A stretch of DNA of 64,000 bases, taken from the NCBI RefSeq assembly GCF_014892575.1, contig NZ_JADBGI010000018.1, forward strand, positions 1 through 64,000, given 5' to 3'. This DNA comes from Nocardiopsis coralli. GTDB lineage: Bacteria > Actinomycetota > Actinomycetes > Streptosporangiales > Streptosporangiaceae. The notes under the pieces were generated by a model. It ran no database searches and was not told where the DNA came from. It saw nothing but the letters and a program-made list of their open reading frames with translations. Made by a program: the position numbers and the translations under genes. Of the stretch, positions 57,044 through 64,000 are shown piece after piece; positions within the stretch are counted from its first letter, which is position 1, and each line of letters starts with the position of its first letter.

Positions 57044-58066
57044 TCACTGGGCGGGGTCCTCGTTCCAGGCCTCGACGTGGTCGTTGTGCACGTTCTCGGC
57101 GCCGTCGGCCGAGGCGACCAGCCCGAGTTCGGCCAGCTCCTCGGCGTAGTCGGTGAACTCGCCGGTGTCGATGTGCCCGTACTGCCCGTCGGCCGACTCG
57201 GGCAGCTCGAACAGTTCGCTGACCCGGCCGTGGATGGCCTCGGCGAACTCGGGGTCCTGGACCTCCTCGGGCGCGTGGGTCCCGCAGAGGTCGACGACGC
57301 CGTCCCGGTTCTCCAGGCCCCAGGCGGTGCCGCGGGCCAGGGCGCGGCCGACGCCCTCGACCTGTTCCGGGTTCTGCTGCGCCCACTCGGTGGTGGAGGC
57401 GAGGAGGTTGTCGACCACGTCGGGTGCCTCCTCGCTGGTGAAGACGTTGATGTCGAGCTCGCCGGAGCTGATGACCTCCTCGTCGACGTAGGTGGCGGCG
57501 AAGGCGTCGACCGAACCGTCGGACAGGGCGGTGGCGGCCGAGGAGCCCTCCCCGACCGCGAGCTGCTGGTAGTCCTCCTCGGCGGTGAGCCCGGCCTCGG
57601 TCGCCAGGAGCCACTCGGAGTAGACGACGTCGCCGCCACCCGGGGTGCTGATGCCGACGGTGCTGCCCTCGAGGTCGGACAGGTCGGTGGCCGGGCTCCC
57701 CTCGGGGACGACCACGGAGAACGTGCTGCGCTGGTAGAGGCCGTAGAAGGCCTCCAGGTCGGCGCCGGCCCCGCTCGCCTCGAGGTAGGCGTCGGGGGCC
57801 GTGGCGGCGAGCTGGGCCTGCCCGGACAGGGTGGCCTGGACGGCGCCGCCGGATCCGTCGGTGGCCTGGAACTCGGCGTCGATGCCCTCGTCCTCGAAGT
57901 AGCCGTTCTCCTCGGCGACGTAGAGCGGATACCAGGCCAGGCAGCCGGCGAACGGGAGGGCGAAGGTCACCTGCCCGCCCTCACCCTGCTCACCGCTGGG
58001 GGAACCGCTGCAGCCGGTCGCGAGGAGGGCCGCGCAGGCGGCGACGGCGGTGAGTCTCTTCAACAT
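57044..58066 (-). CDS. NMT1/THI5-like substrate-binding lipoprotein, paralog 1
   Basis: A 340-residue lipoprotein with lipobox LLATGC (cysteine near residue 19). The NMT1-type fold shows CLAWYPLYVAEENGYFEDEGID, GAVQATLSGQAQLAATAPDAYL, and GISTPGGGDVVYSEWLLA. It would bind an imported small molecule for the ATPase and permease just downstream. It is clearly homologous over its full length to the product of 58187-59236, a tandem duplication. A cluster operator variant lies 31 bp upstream. Confidence 0.93.
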   Translation of the reverse strand: MLKRLTAVAACAALLATGCSGSPSGEQGEGGQVTFALPFAGCLAWYPLYVAEENGYFEDEGIDAEFQATDGSGGAVQATLSGQAQLAATAPDAYLEASGAGADLEAFYGLYQRSTFSVVVPEGSPATDLSDLEGSTVGISTPGGGDVVYSEWLLATEAGLTAEEDYQQLAVGEGSSAATALSDGSVDAFAATYVDEEVISSGELDINVFTSEEAPDVVDNLLASTTEWAQQNPEQVEGVGRALARGTAWGLENRDGVVDLCGTHAPEEVQDPEFAEAIHGRVSELFELPESADGQYGHIDTGEFTDYAEELAELGLVASADGAENVHNDHVEAWNEDPAQ

Positions 58067-58096
58067 CGGAGGTCCTTCCCTCAGGGGGTGGTTGAT

Positions 58097-58110
58097 TCTC
58101 AGTAGTAGGA
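58097..58110. promoter_or_regulatory. Cluster operator before the first binding protein gene
   Basis: TCTCAGTAGTAGGA keeps 9 of the 12 fixed positions of TCTTAG-N2-CTAAGA. It is flanked by TCTCA...TGAGA inverted arms (12 nt apart) and aligns well with the site at 59384-59397. This is the weakest of the four sites. Confidence 0.45.
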
Positions 58111-58186
58111 ATATGAGAGCCAAGGCAAAAGGGCGGACGTCCCCCCGGAACGCCCTCCAGGGGCCGCGGGCGCGCCCACGGCAGGG

Positions 58187-59236
58187 TCAGGAGCCGTCGG
58201 TGTTCCAGGCCCCGACGTGGTCGTTGTGCACGTCCTGGGCGCCCTCGGCCGACTCGACCAGCCCGAGTTCGGCGAGCTCCTCGGCGTAGACGGTGAAGGC
58301 GTCGGTGTCGATGTGGCCGTACTGGCCGTCGGCCGACTCGGGCAGTTCCAGCAGTCCGCTGACCCGGCCGTGGATGGTCTCGGCGAACGCTCGGTCCTGG
58401 ACCTCCTCGGGGGCGTGCCGGCCGCAGAGGTCGACCACGCCCTCGGCGTTCTCCATGCCCCACTCGGTGGCGCGGGCCAGGGCACGGCCGACCGAGTCGA
58501 CGGTGTCCCCGTTCTCGGCGACCCAGGTGTCGTCGGCGACCAGGAGGTTTCCGACCACGTCGGGGGTGTCCTCGCCGGCGACCACGTCCATGTCGAGCTC
58601 CCCCTCGCGGATGACCTCCTCGTGGAAGAAGGCGGCCGAGTGGGCGTCGATGGAGCCGTCGCTCAGGGCGGTGGCGGCCGAGGAGCCGTTGCCGACGGCG
58701 AGCTGTTCGTAGTCCTCGCCCGCTTCGAGGCCGGCCTGCGAGGCCAGGAGCCATTCGGAGTACACGACGTCGCCGCCGCCGGGGTTGCTGATGCCGACGG
58801 TGTGCCCGGCCACGTCGGAGAGCTCCTCGATGCCCGAGCCCTGCGGGGCGATGAGCTGGAAACTGCTGCGCTGGTAGAGGGCGTAGAAGGCCTGGATGTC
58901 TGCGCCGGAGGCCGCGGACGACAGGTAGGCGTCGGGGGCGGTCGAGGCCAGTTGAGCCTGGCCGGACAGAACGGCCTGCACAGCGCCGCCGGAGCTGTCG
59001 GTGCCCTGGAGCTGGGCGTCGATGCCCTCGTCCTCGAAATAGCCGTTCTCGTCGGCGACGTAGAGCGGATACCAGGACAGGCAGCTGTCGAAGGGCGTCG
59101 TGATGGTGACCTCCCCGGCGTCGGGGGCACTGCCCGGGGTGGCGCACCCGGCGGCCGCCAGCGCGGTGGCCGCGGCGACGGCGGCCATGCCCCGGACGCG
59201 GGTGGGGTGGCGGGTGGGGGTGGGCTGGGACTGCAT
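58187..59236 (-). CDS. NMT1/THI5-like substrate-binding lipoprotein, paralog 2
   Basis: A 349-residue lipoprotein with lipobox AAAGC (cysteine near residue 31). Compared with paralog 1 the core is nearly the same (CLSWYPLYVADENGYFEDEGIDAQ; GISNPGGGDVVYSEWLLA), but many pocket-region residues differ, so the two may bind related but different ligands. AAAGGAA precedes the ATG. It is divergent from the MarR gene. Confidence 0.93.
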   Translation of the reverse strand: MQSQPTPTRHPTRVRGMAAVAAATALAAAGCATPGSAPDAGEVTITTPFDSCLSWYPLYVADENGYFEDEGIDAQLQGTDSSGGAVQAVLSGQAQLASTAPDAYLSSAASGADIQAFYALYQRSSFQLIAPQGSGIEELSDVAGHTVGISNPGGGDVVYSEWLLASQAGLEAGEDYEQLAVGNGSSAATALSDGSIDAHSAAFFHEEVIREGELDMDVVAGEDTPDVVGNLLVADDTWVAENGDTVDSVGRALARATEWGMENAEGVVDLCGRHAPEEVQDRAFAETIHGRVSGLLELPESADGQYGHIDTDAFTVYAEELAELGLVESAEGAQDVHNDHVGAWNTDGS

Positions 59237-59380
59237 GGGGGTTCCTTTCGCTCCGCGGCGCACGGGGGCGGGTGCGCGTGATCCACGGACCGGGGCTCAC
59301 GCGGGGCGGGGATCAGGTTCGTGCCCGGATATTCACGCCGCTGCGGGGGAATGTGCCAGCTCTGTAAATTTTGGGGATAA

Positions 59381-59404
59381 GTATCTTAGTACTGGGAGAG
59401 ATAC
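59381..59404. promoter_or_regulatory. Cluster operator between binding protein 2 and the MarR gene
   Basis: TCTTAGTACTGGGA (59384-59397) keeps 10 of 12 fixed positions. It lies inside a wider inverted repeat, GTATCT (59381-59386) and AGATAC (59399-59404). The site sits in an AT-rich stretch 55 bp upstream of the MarR start and 145 bp from the divergent binding protein start, so it could control both. Confidence 0.65.
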
Positions 59405-59458
59405 AGTAATGGGCAGGACGCGGCTCGACAAGGGTCGTCACGTGCCGAAGGGAAACGC

Positions 59459-60025
59459 ATGGACGGTGCACCGGAGCAGGACGGCCGCGACGAGGTCGAC
59501 GAGATCATCGGCCAGTGGCGGGATCAGCGCCCCGATCTGCCCGCCGGGGTGCTCGGCGTCTTCGGACGGATCGCGCGCCTGAACGCGGCTCAGCGAGAGA
59601 TCCTGAAGGGGGTGCACGACCGGCACGAACTCGCCCTGGGCTCCTTCGACGCACTGGCGAACCTGCGCCGCTCCGGGCTCCCGCACCGCAAGACCGCGGG
59701 TGAGCTGGCGGCCTCGTCACTGCTGACCAGCGGGGGCATCACGTTCCGCCTCGACCGCATGGAGGCGGACGGGCTCGTGCGGCGTGTGCGCTCGGAGGAG
59801 GACCGCCGGGTCGTGCACGCCGAGCTCACCCCACTCGGCCTGGAACGCATCGACCGGGCCTTCACCGATCACCTGCTGACGGAGGAGGAGATGCTCGCCG
59901 GGCTCACCCCCGAGGAGGTCGACCTGCTCGCGGCGCTGCTGCGCAAGCTCGGCCGGTCGCTGGCCGAACACCGCGCGGCGCCGCCGGCCGCGGGCGTCCC
60001 GGCGGCGCGCACGTCCCCCGCGTAG
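59459..60025 (+). CDS. MarR-family transcriptional regulator
   Basis: A 188-residue winged-helix regulator. The DNA-binding part (about 60-130) contains LAASSLLTSGGITFRLDRMEADGLVRRVRSEEDRRVVHAELTPLG, the standard MarR recognition helix and wing with its DxR tip. N- and C-terminal helices form the dimer. MarR proteins of catabolic clusters are usually released by the aromatic substrate. The four palindromes nearby are its natural candidate targets. The ATG has AAGGGA upstream. Confidence 0.94.
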   Translation: MDGAPEQDGRDEVDEIIGQWRDQRPDLPAGVLGVFGRIARLNAAQREILKGVHDRHELALGSFDALANLRRSGLPHRKTAGELAASSLLTSGGITFRLDRMEADGLVRRVRSEEDRRVVHAELTPLGLERIDRAFTDHLLTEEEMLAGLTPEEVDLLAALLRKLGRSLAEHRAAPPAAGVPAARTSPA

Positions 60026-60133
60026 GGTCCCGGGCTCCGGGCTCCCCGCCGCCCCGGCAGGTCGCACCGACACCCCTGGTTGCGCTCAGTAGCATCACAG
60101 GTGCCCAGAGCAAGGAACCAGGGGAGTGACCAC

Positions 60134-60592
60134 ATGAAGCCGCCCGTCGAACCGCACCACATGCCCGCCCGGATCGCCACCGGGGCCTTCATCCTCAGCT
60201 CGGGACTGGACAAGCGCGGGGCCGACGAGGAGACCGCGCAGGGGCTGCACGGGATGGCCGCCGGCGCGTACCCGTTCCTGAACAAGATCGAGCCTCTGCC
60301 CTTCGCCAAGCTCGTGTCGGCGTCGGAGATCGCCCTGGGGACCGCGCTCCTGCTGCCGATCGTGCCCACGAAGGTCGCCGCCGCCGGGCTGACCGCGTTC
60401 GGCGCCGCGTTCCTGGGCCTCTACCTGCGCACCCCGGGGATGCGGCGCCCCAACAGCCTCCGCCCCACCGACGAGGGGCTGGCGATCGCCAAGGACGTGT
60501 GGATGTTCGGCGCGGGCCTGTCCCTGCTGCTCGACCCGGGGCGCGAGCGCGGTGAGGCGCGTCCGTGCTCCTGGCGCGGTTCGAAGCGCTGA
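60134..60592 (+). CDS. DoxX-like membrane protein
   Basis: A 152-residue protein with about three hydrophobic segments (ARIATGAFILSSGLDKR, ASEIALGTALLLPIVP, AAGLTAFGAAFLGLYL) and a fourth near VWMFGAGLSLLLDP, consistent with the DoxX superfamily. The ATG has GGGGAG upstream. Function unknown; a TAGCAT hexamer about 45 bp upstream could be its promoter. It follows the MarR gene by 108 bp. Confidence 0.75.
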   Translation: MKPPVEPHHMPARIATGAFILSSGLDKRGADEETAQGLHGMAAGAYPFLNKIEPLPFAKLVSASEIALGTALLLPIVPTKVAAAGLTAFGAAFLGLYLRTPGMRRPNSLRPTDEGLAIAKDVWMFGAGLSLLLDPGRERGEARPCSWRGSKR

Positions 60593-60751
60593 CCCCGTGG
60601 GGGCCGAACGGTCCCCGCACACACGCGCCGGGCACGGTCCCACGACGAGGGCGTCCGGCGTCCCCCTGTCTCCTCCGGCGGGCCGTCCCTGCGACGATGG
60701 GGCGGCCCGCCGCGCTGCGCGGGACGCGCACACTCGGGGAAGGGGACGGTC

Positions 60752-61918
60752 GTGGCGGAGACGGTGCACACCGACACGGTGGTGGTCGGGCTCGGGGCCA
60801 TGGGGTCCCAGGCGTTGTGGCAGCTCGCGCGGCGGGGTGTCCCGGCCGTCGGGGTGGAACAGTTCGCGCCCGGCCACGACCGGGGGTCCAGCCACGGGGA
60901 GTCGCGCATCATCCGCACCGCCTACGTGGAGGGCGCGGAGTACGTGCCGTTCGTACGTGCGGCCTGGGAACACTGGGCCGACCTGGAACGGGCCTCGGGG
61001 CAGGACCTGTTGCTGCGCACCGGAACGCTCATGGCGGGCGCCCCCGGGTCGGGCGCCGTCACCGGTGCGCTCACCGCGGCCGCACACCACGGGTTGGCAC
61101 ACGAGCACCTCTCCCCCGAGCAGGCGCGCGCACGCTTTCCCCATCACCGCTTCGCGGCGGGTGAGGAGGCGGTCGTCGAGGAGGAGGGCGGGGTCCTGCT
61201 CCCTGAGGCCGCCATCGGGACCGCGGTGCGGCTCGCGCGTGAGGCAGGGGCGCGGGTGCTGACCGAGGCGCCGGTGACTCGGGTCGTGCCCGACGCCGAG
61301 CGGCCGTCGGTGTGGGTGGGCGGTACCGAGATCCGGGCCCGGAGGGTCGTGGTGACCGCGGGCTCGTGGCTGCCGCGGGCCCTGCCGGGCCTTCCCGACC
61401 TCGGCATCAGGGTGGAACGCCGGGTGTTGGGCTGGTTCCCGGTCACCGGTGACCCCGCAGCGCACTCCGGTGGACCGGTCTTCGCCCGCGACGAGGCCGA
61501 CGGGACGCTCTGGTACGGGTTCCCGAGCCTGGACGGGCGGACCGTGAAGATCGGCGTGCACGCGGAGGCCCCGGGTTCCCGGTTCGCGGGGGCCCAGTGG
61601 GGTGAACCCGTGGACCCCGACGAGGGCCCGCGCGCGCCCGACGCCGAGGACGCGGCCCGCCTGGGCCGGTTGGCGGAGCGGTTGGCCGGTGTCGGGACGG
61701 AGCCCGAGCGCATGGCGGCGTGCATGTACACGATGACGCCGGACGAGCACTTCCTCATCGGGCACCGGCGCGAGCTGCCGGGCCTGGTGCTGGCGGGCGG
61801 GTTCTCCGGCCACGGGTTCAAGTTCGCCTCGGCGGTGGGTGCGGCCCTGGCGGACCTGGCCCAGCACGGCCGCACCGACCTGCCGATCGCGATGTTCGAC
61901 CCGCACCGCTGGGACTGA
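60752..61918 (+). CDS. solA: Monomeric sarcosine oxidase / N-methyl-L-tryptophan oxidase (SolA-like)
   Basis: A 388-residue flavoenzyme that oxidises N-methyl amino acids. The FAD motif is VVVGLGAMGSQALWQLARRGV, the substrate-binding GSSHGESRIIRTAY block follows, and Cys324 in ACMYTMTPDEHF is the covalent FAD attachment site. The C-terminus has GFSGHGFKFASAVGAALADLA. GTG 60752 is the start. It converges with the next gene. Confidence 0.93.
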   Translation: MAETVHTDTVVVGLGAMGSQALWQLARRGVPAVGVEQFAPGHDRGSSHGESRIIRTAYVEGAEYVPFVRAAWEHWADLERASGQDLLLRTGTLMAGAPGSGAVTGALTAAAHHGLAHEHLSPEQARARFPHHRFAAGEEAVVEEEGGVLLPEAAIGTAVRLAREAGARVLTEAPVTRVVPDAERPSVWVGGTEIRARRVVVTAGSWLPRALPGLPDLGIRVERRVLGWFPVTGDPAAHSGGPVFARDEADGTLWYGFPSLDGRTVKIGVHAEAPGSRFAGAQWGEPVDPDEGPRAPDAEDAARLGRLAERLAGVGTEPERMAACMYTMTPDEHFLIGHRRELPGLVLAGGFSGHGFKFASAVGAALADLAQHGRTDLPIAMFDPHRWD

Positions 61919-61993
61919 CCGCGGAACACACGGTGCCGAGGCCCGGAACGGTGGTGCCTCCGGGCACAGCACGCACGGCCGGAGCGGGCACGG

Positions 61994-62018
61994 GCGCGCC
62001 GGGGCGTCCCCGGCGCGC
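61994..62018. terminator. Strong bidirectional hairpin
   Basis: Perfect 11-bp arms GCGCGCCGGGG and CCCCGGCGCGC enclose a 3-nt CGT loop in the 196-bp gap between two convergent oxidase genes. Confidence 0.7.
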
Positions 62019-62114
62019 TTCGCGCGCCCGGCAGAGCGCTCCTCCGCCTCCACCGCACCCTCGGGCACATCGTTGCTCGGGGCTCGGCGCAGGGCATGCC
62101 CTCGGGGTCCGGCG

Positions 62115-63383
62115 TCAGCGGCACAGGCCGAAGCGGTCGGCGCGGAAGGGCTCCAGGACCTCGGGGCGGGTCCCCTCCACCATGAACCGGGCCAGCGCCT
62201 CCGCGGCCGGGCCGGACAGCGTCATCCCCAGCATCGAGTACGCGGTCGCGACGTAGGCGTTGGTGTGCCCCGGCAGCCGGTCGACGATCGGCAGCCCGTC
62301 GGGGGCCAGAGGCCGCTCGCCGGTCCAGGGGTGGCGCCGGTCCGCCCAGTCCACGCCGCGGAGCATGGGTTCGGCCGAGCGGGCCACCGCCGAGATCCGG
62401 GACGGTTCGGGCACCCGTCCGTGCAGCCCGAAGTCCATCCCTCCTGAGATGCGCAACCGCTCCCCCATCGGCGCGCACGCAACGTGGGCGTCCAGCAGGA
62501 GCGTGGAGTGGGTCGGCAGCGGGTGCGCGGGCACGTCGAAGCTGTACCCGCGCCCGCCCTCGACCGGCAGCCGGTGCCCCATGACCTGTGTGAGCGCCGA
62601 CGCCCCCGCACCGGTCGCGATGACGACCGCACCGGCGTTCCGGGTCCCCTCGGTGGTGCGCACCGCCGAGACCACGCCGTCGCGGGCGTGCACGCCGAGC
62701 ACCGCCTCACCCTCGTTCACCTCGACCCCGCCGGCGCGCAGGTGGGCGGTCAGCCCGCGCACCACACTGGCCGGTTCGGTCTGCACGTGTTCGTCGAGCA
62801 CCGCGCCGCACGTGACCCGTTCGGACAGCGCGGGTTCGGTCTCCCGGAGCTCGTCCCCTCCGGTCGGTGCGTCGGGGAGGGGAAAGCCGGCGCGGCGCAG
62901 GGGTTCCAGCGCGGCGAGGTAACCCTCCACGTGTGCGGGGTCCTCCGCCACGGCCAGGAACCGGGTCCGCCTGCTGGTGAACTCCACCCCGTCCTGGGCG
63001 AGCTGTTCCACGAGGGGGAAGGTTCGCCGCCCCAGCGCCGCCAGCGCCTCGGCGCCGCGTGTGTACCGGGCGGGGGTGCAGTTGCGCAGGAAACGCAGGA
63101 ACCACGGGGTCAGCAGCGGAACGCTCGCCGGCGCCAGGTGCAGCGGGGAGTCGGGGCGGGTGAACCCGGTGAGCCCGTCGGCGACCAGCCCCGGTTCCGG
63201 CAGGGGCCCGGTCTGGGCGGGGTTGATCCACCCGGCGTTGCCGTGCGAGGCGCCCGCGCCGGGGCGGCGGGAGTCGCACACCACCACGTCGATGCCGCGT
63301 CTGTGCAGCTGGTGGGCGACGGTGAGGCCGGCGATGCCGGCCCCGACGACCAGCACCGGGCGGTTGGCACGTGTGTCTTCCAT
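62115..63383 (-). CDS. FAD-dependent D-amino-acid dehydrogenase-like oxidoreductase (DadA family)
   Basis: A 422-residue flavoprotein. The N-terminal Rossmann motif is VLVVGAGIAGLTVAHQLHRRGIDVVVCD and SHGNAGWINP follows, as in DadA. The C-terminus has TGERPLAPDGLPIVDRLPGHTNAYVATAYSMLGMTLSGPAAE. The family deaminates D-amino acids or oxidises other amines. The real substrate is uncertain. It is divergent from the SDR gene. Confidence 0.92.
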   Translation of the reverse strand: MEDTRANRPVLVVGAGIAGLTVAHQLHRRGIDVVVCDSRRPGAGASHGNAGWINPAQTGPLPEPGLVADGLTGFTRPDSPLHLAPASVPLLTPWFLRFLRNCTPARYTRGAEALAALGRRTFPLVEQLAQDGVEFTSRRTRFLAVAEDPAHVEGYLAALEPLRRAGFPLPDAPTGGDELRETEPALSERVTCGAVLDEHVQTEPASVVRGLTAHLRAGGVEVNEGEAVLGVHARDGVVSAVRTTEGTRNAGAVVIATGAGASALTQVMGHRLPVEGGRGYSFDVPAHPLPTHSTLLLDAHVACAPMGERLRISGGMDFGLHGRVPEPSRISAVARSAEPMLRGVDWADRRHPWTGERPLAPDGLPIVDRLPGHTNAYVATAYSMLGMTLSGPAAEALARFMVEGTRPEVLEPFRADRFGLCR

Positions 63384-63515
63384 CGCGGGTCCTCTCGGTC
63401 GGGGGCGGGGCGTACTGCCTCCCCGTGCAGGGGCACGGGGAAACGGCGCGTGCGATCATGTGCGCGGTGCCGGCGCGAGCACCCCTCCCCTGTCGTCTGC
63501 GTCGGAAGGATCCTT

Positions 63516-64000
63516 ATGCCCCAGTCCACGTCCCGTACCGCCCTGGTCACCGGCGCCTCCTCCGGGATCGGTCGCGCGGTCGCCGCCGCCCTCGTCGAGC
63601 GCGGGTACCGGGTCGTCGGTACGAGCCGCAAGCCCGAGGTGGTGAGCGATCCGGTCCCGGGGGTCGAGTACGTGGCCCTGGACCTGGCCGACGACGCCTC
63701 GGTGGAGGCCTGCGCCGCACGGGTGGGCGCCGTCGACGTGCTGGTCAACAACGCCGGGGAGAGCCAGAGCGGCCCGTTCGAGGAGCTTCCGGGCGCGGCG
63801 CTGGAACGCCTGTTCCGCATCAACGTGTTCGGGGCCGTGCGGCTCACGCAGCTCGTGCTCCCGGGGATGCGCGAGCGCGGGTACGGGCGGGTGGTCATGG
63901 TCGGCTCGATGCTGGCCAGTTTCCCGCTGGCCTACCGTTCCTCCTACGTGGCGTCCAAGGCCGCGGTCAAGGGGTTCGCGGACGCCCTGCGCCGGGAGGT
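63516..64000 (+). CDS. SDR-family oxidoreductase, N-terminal part (runs off right edge)
   Basis: The first 161 residues of a classical SDR. The cofactor loop is ALVTGASSGIGRAVAAALVERGY, then NNAG, a GSMLAS serine loop and the catalytic YVASK. GGAAGGA lies upstream of the ATG. It is probably full-length but truncated by the window edge; substrate unknown. Confidence 0.93.
   Translation, partial: MPQSTSRTALVTGASSGIGRAVAAALVERGYRVVGTSRKPEVVSDPVPGVEYVALDLADDASVEACAARVGAVDVLVNNAGESQSGPFEELPGAALERLFRINVFGAVRLTQLVLPGMRERGYGRVVMVGSMLASFPLAYRSSYVASKAAVKGFADALRRE

Overview
The window is very GC-rich, uses GTG and TTG starts freely, and carries families typical of filamentous actinomycetes: a FurA-KatG pair, a class F sortase, an LAxTG surface protein, an ECF sigma factor with a membrane anti-sigma factor, and probable leaderless promoters. 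The gene content and base composition fit Streptosporangiales, most likely a Nocardiopsis-like genus; this is an inference from content, not a search. I saw no rRNA, tRNA, CRISPR array, transposase or phage gene.

Layout. 1-1,296: the 5' end of an unknown minus-strand gene, then a 1.2 kb gap with a 63-bp palindromic repeat and a 29-bp direct repeat. 1,297-5,141: an ABC exporter, a MerR regulator and a membrane protein. 5,209-10,991: an iron-box-controlled ferric-siderophore uptake operon (reductase, two permeases, ATPase, lipoprotein), whose reductase carries an unusual methyltransferase-like extension. 11,020-19,067: a secreted phosphodiester glycosidase, an NAD(P)-dependent epimerase with its TetR regulator and matching operators, an alpha/beta hydrolase, an unknown protein, and a frameshifted glycosidase facing a second TetR gene. 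19,164-22,913: a membrane Ser/Thr kinase with a propeller-like outer domain and an FkbM methyltransferase. 23,088-25,789: furA-katG with a Fur-type palindrome over the promoter.

26,101-27,846 encodes a Stealth-type sugar-phosphate transferase, followed by a 0.9 kb non-coding repeat cluster. 28,842-33,724 is a complete alkanesulfonate operon (ssuD, two flavin reductases, ssuC, ssuB, ssuA). 33,950-38,783 holds a DUF6544-like protein, a second copy of the palindromic repeat, argG, an FMN reductase, a methyltransferase and a chloroperoxidase-like hydrolase. 39,056-46,870 is a surface and cell-wall region: VWA surface protein, anhydro-MurNAc kinase, Na+/solute symporter, CHRD protein overlapping a class F sortase, and an anti-sigma/sigma pair. 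47,064-50,416 has a TauE/SafE exporter, an SDR, an orphan MetQ lipoprotein and a small acidic protein.

50,505-60,025 is the most interesting part. It holds a NicC-like flavin monooxygenase, a cupin, a two-module extradiol-type dioxygenase, a ThDP enzyme, an NMT1/SsuA-type importer with two tandem binding proteins, and a MarR regulator. Variants of one palindrome, TCTTAG-N2-CTAAGA, lie before four transcription units. I read this as one regulon for import and breakdown of an aromatic or heteroaromatic acid whose identity I cannot fix. The window ends with a DoxX-like protein, two FAD amine/amino-acid oxidases and the start of an SDR gene.
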